Source: Nocardioides sp. (GTDB taxonomy: Bacteria; Actinomycetota; Actinomycetes; Propionibacteriales; Nocardioidaceae). From it: a stretch of 64,000 nucleotides of DNA. The position numbers and the translations under genes were made by a program. The notes below the pieces were generated by a model that saw only the letters and a program-made list of their open reading frames with translations, searched no databases and was not told the DNA's origin. Of this stretch, positions 1-8,478 are shown piece after piece (within the stretch, counting starts at the first letter, position 1; every line of letters begins with the position of its first letter). The DNA lies in the NCBI GenBank assembly GCA_020636915.1, contig JACJWV010000018.1, forward strand, positions 30,540 through 94,539, in the 5' to 3' direction.

Positions 1-324
1 CTGGTGGTCGTAGTACTCGTCGGGGTCGTCCGGCGTGGCGTCGACCGGGATCCGGGCGTGCAGCAGGATGCCCCGGGCCGCCTCGGCGGCCGTGCGATCG
101 GGGATCTCCTCGAACCGCGCGAGCAGCACCGACTGGTGCCAGCGGGTGCTCGCCACGGTGACCGTGCGCAGGGCCGAGTGGGAGCCCCGTGGCGCCTCGA
201 CACGCAGGACCGACCCCGGCGCGAACCGTCGCTCGGGCTCGTCGGTGCGGACGTCGACGGTCACATCGCCGCGCAGGCCGTGCGGCTTGCCGATCCGGCC
301 GACCAGCACCTCGATGGTGTCCAC
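1..324 (-). CDS. rimM: Ribosome maturation factor RimM, 5' part (cut by window edge)
   Basis: Encodes the first 108 residues of RimM, a 16S rRNA processing factor that binds ribosomal protein S19 and helps mature the 30S head. The opening VDTIEVLVGRIGKPHGLRGD is the typical RimM N-terminal strand pattern, with the conserved GRIGKPHGLRG segment. The start is a GTG at 324 with GAGGA a few bases upstream; an ATG overlapping that region is out of frame. It is the third gene of a minus-strand rpsP-khpA-rimM series, the standard actinobacterial order, normally followed by trmD and rplS beyond the window. The C-terminal PRC-barrel half is not in view. Confidence 0.93.
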   Translation of the reverse strand, partial: MDTIEVLVGRIGKPHGLRGDVTVDVRTDEPERRFAPGSVLRVEAPRGSHSALRTVTVASTRWHQSVLLARFEEIPDRTAAEAARGILLHARIPVDATPDDPDEYYDHQ

Positions 325-408
325 GGGTTCCTCATTCCCCCAGGTTCGTTCAGGAGACGCGAACGGGTGCCGCCCCCGCGAGGGGCGACACCCGTCCGAG
401 TGGTTCGC

Positions 409-651
409 TCAGCGGCGGCGGTCGGTGTCGACGAAGTCGACCCGGGCCCCGCCGCGACCCGCAAGGGCGGAGACCACCGTGCGGAAGGCGGTCGCGGTGC
501 GACCGTTCCGGCCGATGACCTTGCCCAGGTCGTCCGGGTGGACCCGGACCTCGAGGATCGAGCCGCGGCGCAGCTGCTTGTCCCGCACGCTCACGTCGTC
601 GGGGTGGTCGACGACGCCGCGCACCAGGTGCTCGAGCGCCTCGGCGAGCAT
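409..651 (-). CDS. khpA: KH-domain RNA-binding protein KhpA
   Basis: An 80-residue protein that is essentially a single KH domain, with the GKVIGRNGRTA loop (GxxGxxG type) that contacts RNA. KhpA partners with KhpB in Gram-positive bacteria as a general RNA chaperone linked to cell elongation and division. The length matches the family. It begins with ATG five bases after the rpsP stop and precedes rimM, so the three genes are very probably one transcript; the rpsP-khpA-rimM arrangement is conserved in actinobacteria. Assignment of the family is firm; the cellular role is by homology. Confidence 0.9.
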   Translation of the reverse strand: MLAEALEHLVRGVVDHPDDVSVRDKQLRRGSILEVRVHPDDLGKVIGRNGRTATAFRTVVSALAGRGGARVDFVDTDRRR

Positions 652-656
652 GGCGC

Positions 657-1196
657 TCAGGACTCGGCCTTGTCGGCGGACTTCTCGGCGTCGACCGCAG
701 CCGACTCCGCTGCCTCGGCGTCGGCCGTGGCACCCTCGGGGGTCTCGTCGGCCGGGACCGGCGCCGGTGCCTGCTCGGCGGGAGCCTCGTCAGCGGGAGC
801 GTCCGCTTTCTTCTTGGCCGACTTCTTCGTCACGGCCTCGCCGCGCGGCTCGGACTGGGCGTCCTTGAGAGCCTGGTTGAAGATCTCCAGCTTGTCCGCC
901 TTCGGCTCGGCGACCTTCAGCGTGCCCTCGGTGCCGGTGTGGCCCTTGAAGGTCTGCCAGTCGCCGGTGATCTTGAGGATCTTCGCCACGGCGTCCGACG
1001 GCTGTGCGCCGACGCCCAGCCAGTACTGCGCCCGGTCGGAGACGACGTCGATGTACGACGGGTTCTCCTTGGGGTGGTACTTGCCGATCTCCTCGATCAC
1101 CCGGCCGTCGCGCTTCTTGCGGGAGTCGACGACGACGATGCGGTACTGCGGCACCCGGACCTTGCCCAGGCGCTTCAAACGGATCTTGACGGCCAC
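657..1196 (-). CDS. rpsP: 30S ribosomal protein bS16
   Basis: A 179-residue S16. The first about 85 residues (AVKIRLKRLGKVRVPQYRIV onward, with VGAQPSDAVAKIL) are the conserved ribosomal fold. The last 60 or so residues are a low-complexity Ala/Glu/Pro/Lys tail seen in many actinobacterial S16 proteins but absent from E. coli S16 (82 residues). The open frame extends 45 codons further upstream, but the GTG at 1196 gives the universal V-A-V-K-I-R start, so I chose it. First gene of the rpsP-khpA-rimM operon; the 196-bp gap to the divergent gene at 1393 must hold its promoter. Confidence 0.95.
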   Translation of the reverse strand: MAVKIRLKRLGKVRVPQYRIVVVDSRKKRDGRVIEEIGKYHPKENPSYIDVVSDRAQYWLGVGAQPSDAVAKILKITGDWQTFKGHTGTEGTLKVAEPKADKLEIFNQALKDAQSEPRGEAVTKKSAKKKADAPADEAPAEQAPAPVPADETPEGATADAEAAESAAVDAEKSADKAES

Positions 1197-1392
1197 GTCT
1201 GTGGTGTCTCCTCGGAATCGTGATGTGGGTGAAGGACCGTGACCAGGTGGGGAAAGCACCGGCGCGGACCCTTCGATGGGCACTGCGGCGTCCGGGTGAG
1301 AGGGTCCGGGCGCGCAGGACTCAGCGGGCAAGTCTGCCAGATTTTTCGGCGCTCCCCGAAATTGGTGGGGCGAGATCAGGCACAGTGGACCC

Positions 1393-2037
1393 GTGAGCTC
1401 CGCGCCGCCACCCTACGGACCGCCTCCCGGCCAGCCGGGTGGCTACCCCGCCGGCCCGCCGAACGGCCACCCGGCTGGTCACCCGCCTGCGCCACCGCGG
1501 CCGCGGAAGGAGCGGCCCAGTGCCGGGTGGTTCGTGCTCGGTCTCGGCCTCTTCCTCGTCGCGACGCTGGTCGGCATCGGCCTCTTCGTCTGGCTGCTGG
1601 TGGGCCTCTTCGACTTCGACACGATCGTCGACGCGGACGGTCAGCCCCACGACGTCACGGTCGGAACGGACCGCGACCGGATGCTCTGGATGGACTCCAC
1701 GACCCAGTCCTGCGACGTGGTCGACCGCGACACGGGCCGGCCGATCCCGCTGGAGCCGGTCTCGGGCGACTTCTCGCGTTCGGACTCCGAGGGCGACTTC
1801 GAGGGCATGCAGCGCTTCGACCCGGGCTCGGGTCACCTCGAGCTGACGTGCACCCAGACGGACGGGACGACCCCCGGCCCGGTCATGGTGAGTGCCTACC
1901 CGCGCCTCGGCAGCGCGGCCGCCGGGCTGGTGCTGGCGATCGCCGTCCCCGGTCTGCTCGGCCTGGCCGGCCTGGTCATCATCTTGTGGGTCGGCGTCCT
2001 GTGGTCCCTGCGGCCGGCGCGGGCGCGGTTGCACTAG
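1393..2037 (+). CDS. Proline-rich two-TM membrane protein, unknown function
   Basis: A 214-residue protein I do not recognise. It starts with a Pro/Gly-rich cytoplasmic segment of about 42 residues (repeated PPPG/PPAG), then a membrane helix near residues 47-70 (VLGLGLFLVATLVGIGLFVW). A roughly 105-residue extracytoplasmic domain with two Cys follows, then a second helix near 176-205 and a short basic tail. This layout is common among actinobacterial envelope proteins of unknown role. The GTG start at 1393 was chosen for the methionine-less MSSAPPP start. Its stop overlaps the end of the convergent amidohydrolase by 4 bp. Confidence 0.75.
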   Translation: MSSAPPPYGPPPGQPGGYPAGPPNGHPAGHPPAPPRPRKERPSAGWFVLGLGLFLVATLVGIGLFVWLLVGLFDFDTIVDADGQPHDVTVGTDRDRMLWMDSTTQSCDVVDRDTGRPIPLEPVSGDFSRSDSEGDFEGMQRFDPGSGHLELTCTQTDGTTPGPVMVSAYPRLGSAAAGLVLAIAVPGLLGLAGLVIILWVGVLWSLRPARARLH

Positions 2038-3113
2038 CGTCCCGCCACCACCCGGCCGCGCAGCACCACCGCGGCCGGCCGCAGCAGCACGGAGAGGTCC
2101 GCCAGCGGGTTCGCGTCGTAGACGACGAAGTCGGCCGGCGCCCCCTCGTCGAGCCCACCGTTCCAGCCCAGCCACTCCCGCGCCCGCCACGACGCCGCAC
2201 CCAGCGCGTAGTCGGCTGGCAGCCCCATCGCCGCCATCGCGATGACCTCGCCGGCGATGTTGCCGTGCCGCGCGACGCCGCCGCCGTCGGAGCCGGCGTA
2301 CAGCGCCACCCCGGCCTCGTACGCCGCCATCAGCGTGTCGCGGCGCCGCACGAACAGGTCGGTCATCGTCCGCGTGTAGTCGGGGTACCGGGTCCGCGCG
2401 CCGCTGGCGTGCTCGGGGAACTTGTCGGTCTGCATCACCGTCGGCACCAGCGCGATGCCGCGCTCGGCCATCGTCTCGACCTGGTCCCGGTGCAGCCCCG
2501 TCCCGTGCTCGACGCAGTCGATCCCGGCGTCGATCAGCCCTTGCAGGACCTCGTGACCGAAGCAGTGCGCGGTCACCTTCGCGCCGTGCTCGTGGGCGAC
2601 CCGGATCGCCTCGGCGAACGCCTCCGGCGGGAACGACGGCCGCAGGTCGCCCTCCTCGCGGGAGATCCAGTCCCCGACGAGCTTGACCCACCCGTCGCCG
2701 CGCTGCGCCTCCTGCGCGACGTAGGTCGCCAGGTCCGCCGGCTCCACCTCGTGGGCGTAGCCGCGGATGTAGCGCTTCGTGCGCGCGATGTGCCGCCCGG
2801 CGCGGATCAGGCGGGGCAGGTCGTCGCGGTCGTGGACCCAGACCGTGTCGGCCGCCGACCCGCAGTCGCGGATCAGCAGGGCGCCTGCGTCACGGTCGGC
2901 GACCGCCTGCTGCTCGGTGGCCTCGTCGGAGATCGCGCCGTCGTCGTCGAGGCCGAGGTGGCAGTGCGCGTCGACCAGCCCCGGCACGATCCAGCCGTCC
3001 ACGCCACCCGCGGCCCCGGCCACGGGGTCGAGGGTGACGCGGCCGTCGACGACGTACAGGGTGCGGGGCTCCCCGTCGGGCAGGACCGGGCCGGAGAAGC
3101 GCAGGGCGGGCAT
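2034..3113 (-). CDS. Amidohydrolase (imidazolonepropionase/prolidase-like)
   Basis: A 359-residue metal-dependent hydrolase of the amidohydrolase superfamily. Visible ligands in order: the HxH pair in VDAHCHLG, a Lys in GWVKLVGDW (possible carbamylated metal bridge), His in VTAHCFGHE, His in CVEHGTG and the closing Asp in YAGSDGGG. The C-terminal strand DFVVYDANPLADL is typical of the composite beta domain of Xaa-Pro dipeptidase-like and imidazolonepropionase-like members. The open frame runs 140 codons upstream; the ATG at 3113 gives the usual N-terminal beta domain. Substrate cannot be read from sequence. Lies 29 bp downstream of the GH3 gene, same strand, so possibly cotranscribed. Confidence 0.87.
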   Translation of the reverse strand: MPALRFSGPVLPDGEPRTLYVVDGRVTLDPVAGAAGGVDGWIVPGLVDAHCHLGLDDDGAISDEATEQQAVADRDAGALLIRDCGSAADTVWVHDRDDLPRLIRAGRHIARTKRYIRGYAHEVEPADLATYVAQEAQRGDGWVKLVGDWISREEGDLRPSFPPEAFAEAIRVAHEHGAKVTAHCFGHEVLQGLIDAGIDCVEHGTGLHRDQVETMAERGIALVPTVMQTDKFPEHASGARTRYPDYTRTMTDLFVRRRDTLMAAYEAGVALYAGSDGGGVARHGNIAGEVIAMAAMGLPADYALGAASWRAREWLGWNGGLDEGAPADFVVYDANPLADLSVLLRPAAVVLRGRVVAGR

Positions 3114-3142
3114 GCCCCGGACGCTACCGGCCCGGCCCGGCC

Positions 3143-5134
3143 TCAGTGGCCGTGACCGTGGTCGTGACCGTGACCCTGGCCGCGAGACATCAGCCCGAAG
3201 CCGTACGGGTAGAGGGGGTCGTAGTCGGTGTCGCCGACATTGATGGGCTCCTGGTCGACCGACCGCGGCCAGGTCACCGGCAGCTTGCCGGTGAAGGGCC
3301 GCTTGCCGAGCAGGACGTCGGCCACCCCGGCGCCCTCGCTCCCGGGCAACCACGAGGCGACGAGCGCGTCGGTCTGCTTCAGCAGGGCAGGCGGGATCAC
3401 GACCGGGCGGCCGGAGACGACCAGGACGACGCACCGCGACGCCTGGGCGCAGACCGTCTCGACCGCTCCCCTGTCGGCGGCGGAGAGCTCCATCGTCTGG
3501 GGCGGGCGCGGGACGTTGTGGTCGGCCGGGTCGTAGGCCCACTGCGGGCCACCGACGTCACCGAAGCCCTCGGCGTACGGCGTCTCGCCGACGACCACGA
3601 CACCGACCGACCGGTGCGGGACCGGCTTCGACGCGTCCTCGCTGTAGACAACCCTGCCGTGCGAGTCGTGCTCGATGCCGTCGAGGATCGTGGTCCCGGG
3701 GATCACGTTGGTCGAGCCGCCCTGCCAGGTCAGCGTCCAGCCACCGGCCTGGTTGCCGATGTTGTCGGCGTTGCTGCCCGCGACGTAGACGTCGGTGCGT
3801 GGCTTCATCGGCAGCGTCCGGTGCTCGTTGCGCAGCAGCACCTGGCTCTCCGCGGCCGCCCGTCGGGCGACCCGGTGGTGCGCCGGGCTGCCGACCTGGG
3901 AGAGGTGGCTGCGGTCGGTGAGCGGGTGCTCGAAGAGGCCGAGCTCGAACTTCGCGGTCAGGATCCGCGAGACCGCGTCGTCGATGCGGTCCTGCGAGAC
4001 CGTGCCGTCCTCGACCAGGCCGGTGAGGGTGTCGATGAACTCGCGGTAGCCGGTCTCGCTGCCGGAGTAGGGCTCCATGAACATGTCGATGCCCGCGTTG
4101 ACCGCGGTGGCCACCTGGTCGGCGTACGTGCCGGGCAGCTGCCGGATCCCCTGCCAGTCGGTGATGACGAAGCCGTCGAAGCCCATGTCGCCCTTGAGGA
4201 CGTCGGTGATGAGCTCGTGGTTGGCGTGCATCTTCACCGCGTCGTCAGTGCTGCCGCCGTTGAAGTCCACGCTGGAGAAGGACGGCATGACCGAGCCGAC
4301 ATGGTGCTCCTGCACCGCCGGCCAGTACGGCGCGAGCGCGAGCCGGTCGAACTCGGCCCGGGTGACCTGGTCGATGCCCTGGTCGATCGGGTACGCGCCG
4401 GTGCCGGCCTTGGACTCGTCGTACGCCGTCAACCCGTCGCCGGCGAAGTGCTTGGCGGTCGCGAGGACCCGGTCGGCGTGGTCGAGCTGACCAGGCCGGC
4501 CCTGGAACCCGTCGATCGCGGTCTCCATCGACTCCACCAGCGAGGGCGTCTCCCCGAAGCTCTCGTAGGTGCGGCCCCAGCGGTCGTCGCGCGCGACGCA
4601 CACGCAGGGCGCGAAGACCCACTGCGGGCCGGTCGCCCGGGTCTCCTCGGCGGTGATGTGCTCGACGCGCTCGACCAGCCGGGGGTCACGGGTCGCGCCG
4701 AGGCCGATGTTGTGGGGGAACACGGTCGCGCCGTGCAGGTTGCCGTGGCCGTGCACCGAGTCCACGCCGTACAGCAGCGGGATGCCGAGCGGGGTCGCCA
4801 GCGCGGCCTCCTGGAAGGTGTCGACCATGTCGGCCCAGGCCTTCGGCGTGTTGGGCGTCGGGACCGAGCCGCCGCCCGACAGCACGCTGCCGAGGTAGGC
4901 GTCGGTCACCTTGCCGGGGTCGTCGGCGACGTCGGCCCGCTCCGCCTGGGTCATCTGGCCGACCTTCTCGGCCAGCGACATCCGGCCCAGGAGGTCGGCG
5001 ACCCGGACCGCGGTGGGTTGGCTGGGGTCCTGGTACGGCGGCGGTGGGTCCTCACCGGCGGCGGGGGCCGTGGGTTGGAGCAGCGCGGCGGCGAGCGCAC
5101 CGCCCGCGATCGTGACGAGTGCAGCACGGATCAT
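3143..5134 (-). CDS. Secreted glycoside hydrolase family 3 beta-glucosidase
   Basis: A 663-residue exported GH3 enzyme that releases terminal beta-linked sugars. Residues 1-25 are a signal peptide (hydrophobic core ending ...PAAGEDP). The TIM-barrel domain carries KHF-AGDG near 229-234, and the nucleophile is probably Asp326 in FVITDWQGI. The alpha/beta sandwich domain follows with residues VASWLPGSEGAGVADVLLG and the closing PLYPYGFGL. The protein ends in a His/Gly tail, GQGHGHDHGHGH, which is not part of the GH3 fold. Strong ribosome site AAGGAG before the ATG at 5134. The divergent ROK regulator is the likely controller. Whether the substrate is a cello-, xylo- or other glucoside is not shown. 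Confidence 0.92.
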   Translation of the reverse strand: MIRAALVTIAGGALAAALLQPTAPAAGEDPPPPYQDPSQPTAVRVADLLGRMSLAEKVGQMTQAERADVADDPGKVTDAYLGSVLSGGGSVPTPNTPKAWADMVDTFQEAALATPLGIPLLYGVDSVHGHGNLHGATVFPHNIGLGATRDPRLVERVEHITAEETRATGPQWVFAPCVCVARDDRWGRTYESFGETPSLVESMETAIDGFQGRPGQLDHADRVLATAKHFAGDGLTAYDESKAGTGAYPIDQGIDQVTRAEFDRLALAPYWPAVQEHHVGSVMPSFSSVDFNGGSTDDAVKMHANHELITDVLKGDMGFDGFVITDWQGIRQLPGTYADQVATAVNAGIDMFMEPYSGSETGYREFIDTLTGLVEDGTVSQDRIDDAVSRILTAKFELGLFEHPLTDRSHLSQVGSPAHHRVARRAAAESQVLLRNEHRTLPMKPRTDVYVAGSNADNIGNQAGGWTLTWQGGSTNVIPGTTILDGIEHDSHGRVVYSEDASKPVPHRSVGVVVVGETPYAEGFGDVGGPQWAYDPADHNVPRPPQTMELSAADRGAVETVCAQASRCVVLVVSGRPVVIPPALLKQTDALVASWLPGSEGAGVADVLLGKRPFTGKLPVTWPRSVDQEPINVGDTDYDPLYPYGFGLMSRGQGHGHDHGHGH

Positions 5135-5172
5135 GGGTCTCTCCTTGCCGAGATCAAGAAGCTGGTCGGGTC

Positions 5173-5202
5173 AACGTAGGAACGACGAATACTCCCGGTC
5201 AA
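5173..5202 (-). promoter_or_regulatory. Candidate promoter of the GH3 gene
   Basis: On the minus strand TTGACC (5202-5197) is followed 18 bp later by TACGTT (5178-5173), a fair sigma-70-type match. The -10 lies about 39 bp before the GH3 ATG. The 135-bp divergent gap to the ROK gene would also house the ROK operator, but I see no convincing long palindrome in it. Confidence 0.4.
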
Positions 5203-5269
5203 TGCGTAAAGATCGCCCGAAGGGTCGCTTTTTGTGCGGGACCCGGACAAACCGGCGTACGGTCGTGCC

Positions 5270-6433
5270 ATGCCGCACGGGAGCTCGCTGGAACGCCTGC
5301 GCGAGACCAACCGGCGCGCCATCACCACCCTCCTCGCCGCCGACGGCCCGATGAGCAGGGCCGACCTGGTGCGCGGGACGGGCCTGTCGCGCACGACCGT
5401 CTCGAGCCTGGTCGGCGACCTGATCGCCAGCGGCCACGTCGTCGAGACGACCGACCGCGGCCGCCCGCACAAGGGCGGCAGCGGCAGGCCACCGCTGCTC
5501 GTCGCGCTCACGGTGCCGGCCGGCGTCGTGGCGGGCGTCGACGTGGGCCACGGTCACGTCCGGGTCGCGGTCGCCGACCGGCGCGGCGGGGCGCTCGCCG
5601 AGCGGACCGACGGGATCGACGTCGATCCGGACGGTGCCGCGACGCTGGACCACGCGGCCCGCATGGTGCGCGAGGTGTCCGACGCCGCAGGGGTGCCCGC
5701 CGACGACCTCCGGGCGGTGGGCATGTGCGTGCCCGCGCCCCTGGACCGCCGCTCGGCGCGCCTGGGCACCGGCATCCTCCCGGGGTGGCGCGAGCTCTCC
5801 CCCGCCGAGGAGCTGCACCGACGGCTCGGGGTCCCGGTCTTCGCCGACAACGACGCCAACCTCGGCGCGCTCGCCGAGGTCGGTCACGGTGCCGCCAAGG
5901 GCTCGACCGACGTCATCTACGTCAAGGTCGCCAGCGGGCTCGGCGCCGGCATCGTCCTCGGCGGCCGCCTCCACCGGGGCACGACCGGGATCGCCGGCGA
6001 GCTGGGGCACGTGCAGGTGGTCGAGGACGGCCAGGTGTGCCGCTGCGGCAACCGCGGCTGCCTCGAGACCCTGGTGTCGGCGTCCCGGCTGATGAGCGTC
6101 CTGCAGCCGGCGTACGACGGCGAGCTGTCGGTCGAGCGGGCGCTGGCCCTCGAGGAGGACGGCGACGCCGGGGTCCGGCGGGTCTTCTCCGACGCGGGCC
6201 TGGCGATCGGCCGCGCGCTGGCCGACCTGTGCAACAGCCTCAACCCCGAGGTGCTGGTCGTCGGCGGGTCGCTGGGGGCGTCCCCCTCGCTCCGCGACGC
6301 CATCCGCAGCGCCGTGGACCGCTACGCCCAGCCCGACACCGCCGCGGCGCTCCGCGTGGTGGCCGGGCAGCTCGGCAAGCGCGCCCCGGTCGTCGGCGCG
6401 GTGTCGCTGGCGAACGCCCGGGTGGGGGTCTGA
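5270..6433 (+). CDS. ROK-family transcriptional regulator
   Basis: A 387-residue repressor/kinase-fold protein. The N-terminal winged helix (about residues 8-65, SRADLVRGTGLSRTTVSSLV) is followed by an actin-like ROK domain with the sugar-pocket ExGH motif (GELGHVQV) and the CxCGxxGCLE zinc motif seen as CRCGNRGCLE. ROK regulators of this build sense sugars and control adjacent hydrolase or transporter genes. It is divergent from the GH3 beta-glucosidase, its probable target. Start: ATG at 5270 is preferred; a GTG 36 bases upstream is in frame and possible. The product of the sugar reaction, if any, is unknown. Confidence 0.9.
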   Translation: MPHGSSLERLRETNRRAITTLLAADGPMSRADLVRGTGLSRTTVSSLVGDLIASGHVVETTDRGRPHKGGSGRPPLLVALTVPAGVVAGVDVGHGHVRVAVADRRGGALAERTDGIDVDPDGAATLDHAARMVREVSDAAGVPADDLRAVGMCVPAPLDRRSARLGTGILPGWRELSPAEELHRRLGVPVFADNDANLGALAEVGHGAAKGSTDVIYVKVASGLGAGIVLGGRLHRGTTGIAGELGHVQVVEDGQVCRCGNRGCLETLVSASRLMSVLQPAYDGELSVERALALEEDGDAGVRRVFSDAGLAIGRALADLCNSLNPEVLVVGGSLGASPSLRDAIRSAVDRYAQPDTAAALRVVAGQLGKRAPVVGAVSLANARVGV

Positions 6434-6511
6434 AGCTGTAACGCCGTGTTACGTCGTGTACCCACCCTGTTGGAACGGGGTGGGTACAAGCTGTAACAGG
6501 GCGTTACAGCT
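6434..6511. terminator. 34-bp near-perfect inverted repeat, probable bidirectional terminator
   Basis: Arms 6434-6467 and 6478-6511 pair at 30 of 34 positions around a 10-base loop. The arms themselves contain smaller palindromes (AGCTGTAAC-agggc-GTTACAGCT at 6489-6511; GTAAC-gccgt-GTTAC at 6438-6452). It starts one base after the ROK stop and covers the end of the convergent NYN gene, whose TAA lies inside the right arm. No T run follows on either strand, so a terminator role is inferred from position. Confidence 0.6.
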
Positions 6512-6869
6512 GGTCGAGCAGCCAGGACGGGCTCAGCGACAGGGCGCCGGCGCCCTCGACCCGGGCCTGCAGCATCCGGTCCGCGGTGACGACCGTGGCC
6601 CGACGACCCCGGACGGCGGCCAGCTTGGCCTGCGAGAGGATCGTGTCGTCCCCGGCGCCGGGGGCGTGCACGGTGCGGACGTGACCGTCCTGCCCGACCC
6701 GGACCCCACCCCGGGCCTGGCCCTCGAGCACGAGCACCACCTCGTCGTAGGGCAGGTCGGCGACCATCAGCTGCTCGTGCAGCCGCCGGGTGGCCCCGGC
6801 GCGGTCCTTCCACCAGCCGTCCGGGCGGCTGCCGACGACGTTCGCGGCGTCGATGATGAGGGTGGTCAC
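6504..6869 (-). CDS. NYN (YacP-like PIN) domain protein
   Basis: A 121-residue single-domain protein of the YacP/NYN nuclease fold. It opens TTLIIDAANVVGSRPDGWW, the acidic IDxxN motif at the start of the fold, and has later conserved Asp residues in GAGDDTILSQAKL and VVTADRML. These would form the metal site of an RNase. Starts at a GTG that overlaps the ffh stop by 4 bp (GTGA), so it is translationally coupled to the SRP GTPase. Length is close to a minimal NYN domain. An RNA-cleaving role is by family; no target can be named. Confidence 0.8.
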   Translation of the reverse strand: MTTLIIDAANVVGSRPDGWWKDRAGATRRLHEQLMVADLPYDEVVLVLEGQARGGVRVGQDGHVRTVHAPGAGDDTILSQAKLAAVRGRRATVVTADRMLQARVEGAGALSLSPSWLLDQL

Positions 6870-8440
6870 TTCAGGTACTTCGAGAAGTCCTTCGGCAGGT
6901 CGAGCGCCGCCGCAGCCTTCTCGTAGTCGATCTGTTCCTCACCGGCGGGCCGCCCGAAGGGGTTGGCTCCGGCGGCCGCGGCCCTGTCCTTCTCGGCCGC
7001 GGCCTGCTGCGCGGCCTTGGCGGGGTTGCCGGAGACCCGACGCCCCTTGGCCTTCTTCGGCGCCTGCTTGGCCCTCGACCGCTTGCCGCCCATCCCCGGC
7101 ATCCCCGGCATGCCGGGCATCCCCGGCATCCCGCCGCCCTTGGCCAGCGACTGCATCATCTTGCGAGCCTCGAAGAACCGGTCGACGAGCTGGTTGACGT
7201 CGGAGACCTGGCGGCCCGAGCCGCGGGCGATCCGCGCCCGGCGGGAGCCGTCGATCAGCTTGGGGTTGGCCCGCTCGGCCGGCGTCATCGACTGGATGAT
7301 CGCCTGGATCCGGTCGATCTCGCGCTCGTCGAAGTTCTCCAGCTGCTCGCGGAACTGGCCCATCCCGGGCAGCATCCCCATGATCTTCGACATCGAGCCG
7401 AGCTTGCGGACCTGCTGCATCTGCTCGAGGAAGTCGTCGAGGGTGAACTCGCCGCCCTGGCCGCTGAGCTTGGCCGCCGCCTTGGCCGCCTGCTCGGCGT
7501 CGAAGGTCTTCTCCGCCTGCTCGATCAGGGTGAGCACGTCACCCATGTCGAGGATGCGCGAGGCCATCCGGTCGGGGTGGAAGAGGTCGAAGTCGGTGAG
7601 CTTCTCGCCGGCCGACGCGAACATCACCGGCTTGCCGGTGATCGACGCGATGGAGAGCGCAGCGCCGCCGCGGGCGTCGCCGTCGAGCTTGGTGAGGACG
7701 ACGCCGTCGTACCCGACACCGTCGAGGAAGGCCTGCGCGGTCGTGACCGCGTCCTGGCCGATCATCGCGTCGACGACGAAGAGCACCTCGTCGGGCTGCA
7801 CGGCGTCGCGGATGTCCGCGGCCTGCTGCATCATCTCGGCGTCGACGCCGAGGCGGCCCGCTGTGTCGACGATGACGACGTCGTGCAGCGTGCGCTTGGC
7901 CTCCTCGATCGAGGCCCGCGCGACGCCGACCGGGTCGCCCACGCCGTTCCCGGGCTCCGGGGCGAAGACGGTGACGCCCGCGCGCTCCCCGTTGACCTGC
8001 AGCTGGTTGACCGCGTTCGGGCGCTGGAGGTCGGCGGCGACGAGCATCGGGCTCTTGCCCTGGCCCTTGAGCCAGAGGGCCAGCTTCGCCGCCAGGGTCG
8101 TCTTGCCGGCTCCTTGGAGGCCGGCGAGCATGATGACGGTCGGGCCGCTCTTGGCGTACCGCAGCCGGCGGGTCTCGCCGCCGAGGATGTTGACGAGCTC
8201 CTCGTCGACGATCTTGACGACCTGCTGGGCGGGGTTCAGCGCCTGGCTGACCTCCTCGCCGCGAGCGCGCTCCTTGACGGCGGCGACGAACTCCTTGACG
8301 ACGGGCAGGGCGACGTCGGCCTCGAGCAGCGCGATGCGGATCTCGCGCGCGGTGGCGTCGATGTCGGCCTCGGAGAGCCGACCCTTGCCGCGGAGGTTCT
8401 TGAAGGTGTCGGCGAGCCGGTCGGAGAGTGTGGCGAACAA
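6866..8440 (-). CDS. ffh: Signal recognition particle GTPase Ffh (SRP54)
   Basis: A 524-residue Ffh that binds signal sequences of nascent membrane proteins and docks with FtsY. N domain at about 1-90, G domain with GLQGAGKTTLAAKLA, DTAGRLG and TKLDGDARGG, then the Met-rich M domain near 300-435 (several GMLPGMGQF/MPGMPGMPGMPGM stretches) that holds the signal sequence and 4.5S RNA. The C-terminus extends beyond the fold with a basic Lys/Arg and Ala-rich tail. Start is a TTG at 8440 with GAGGGA six bases upstream. Coupled to the downstream NYN gene; the receptor ftsY lies at 14542-15699. Confidence 0.97.
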   Translation of the reverse strand: MFATLSDRLADTFKNLRGKGRLSEADIDATAREIRIALLEADVALPVVKEFVAAVKERARGEEVSQALNPAQQVVKIVDEELVNILGGETRRLRYAKSGPTVIMLAGLQGAGKTTLAAKLALWLKGQGKSPMLVAADLQRPNAVNQLQVNGERAGVTVFAPEPGNGVGDPVGVARASIEEAKRTLHDVVIVDTAGRLGVDAEMMQQAADIRDAVQPDEVLFVVDAMIGQDAVTTAQAFLDGVGYDGVVLTKLDGDARGGAALSIASITGKPVMFASAGEKLTDFDLFHPDRMASRILDMGDVLTLIEQAEKTFDAEQAAKAAAKLSGQGGEFTLDDFLEQMQQVRKLGSMSKIMGMLPGMGQFREQLENFDEREIDRIQAIIQSMTPAERANPKLIDGSRRARIARGSGRQVSDVNQLVDRFFEARKMMQSLAKGGGMPGMPGMPGMPGMGGKRSRAKQAPKKAKGRRVSGNPAKAAQQAAAEKDRAAAAGANPFGRPAGEEQIDYEKAAAALDLPKDFSKYLK

Positions 8441-8478
8441 ATGAGTCCCTCAGCAGTCGTACGGAGCGTCAGGCAAGA

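Noticed and set aside
2034..3542. Longer 502-codon form of the amidohydrolase
   Set aside because: The extra upstream 143 codons are antisense to the GH3 gene 3' end on the same strand in another frame; ATG 3113 is the first start after the GH3 stop.
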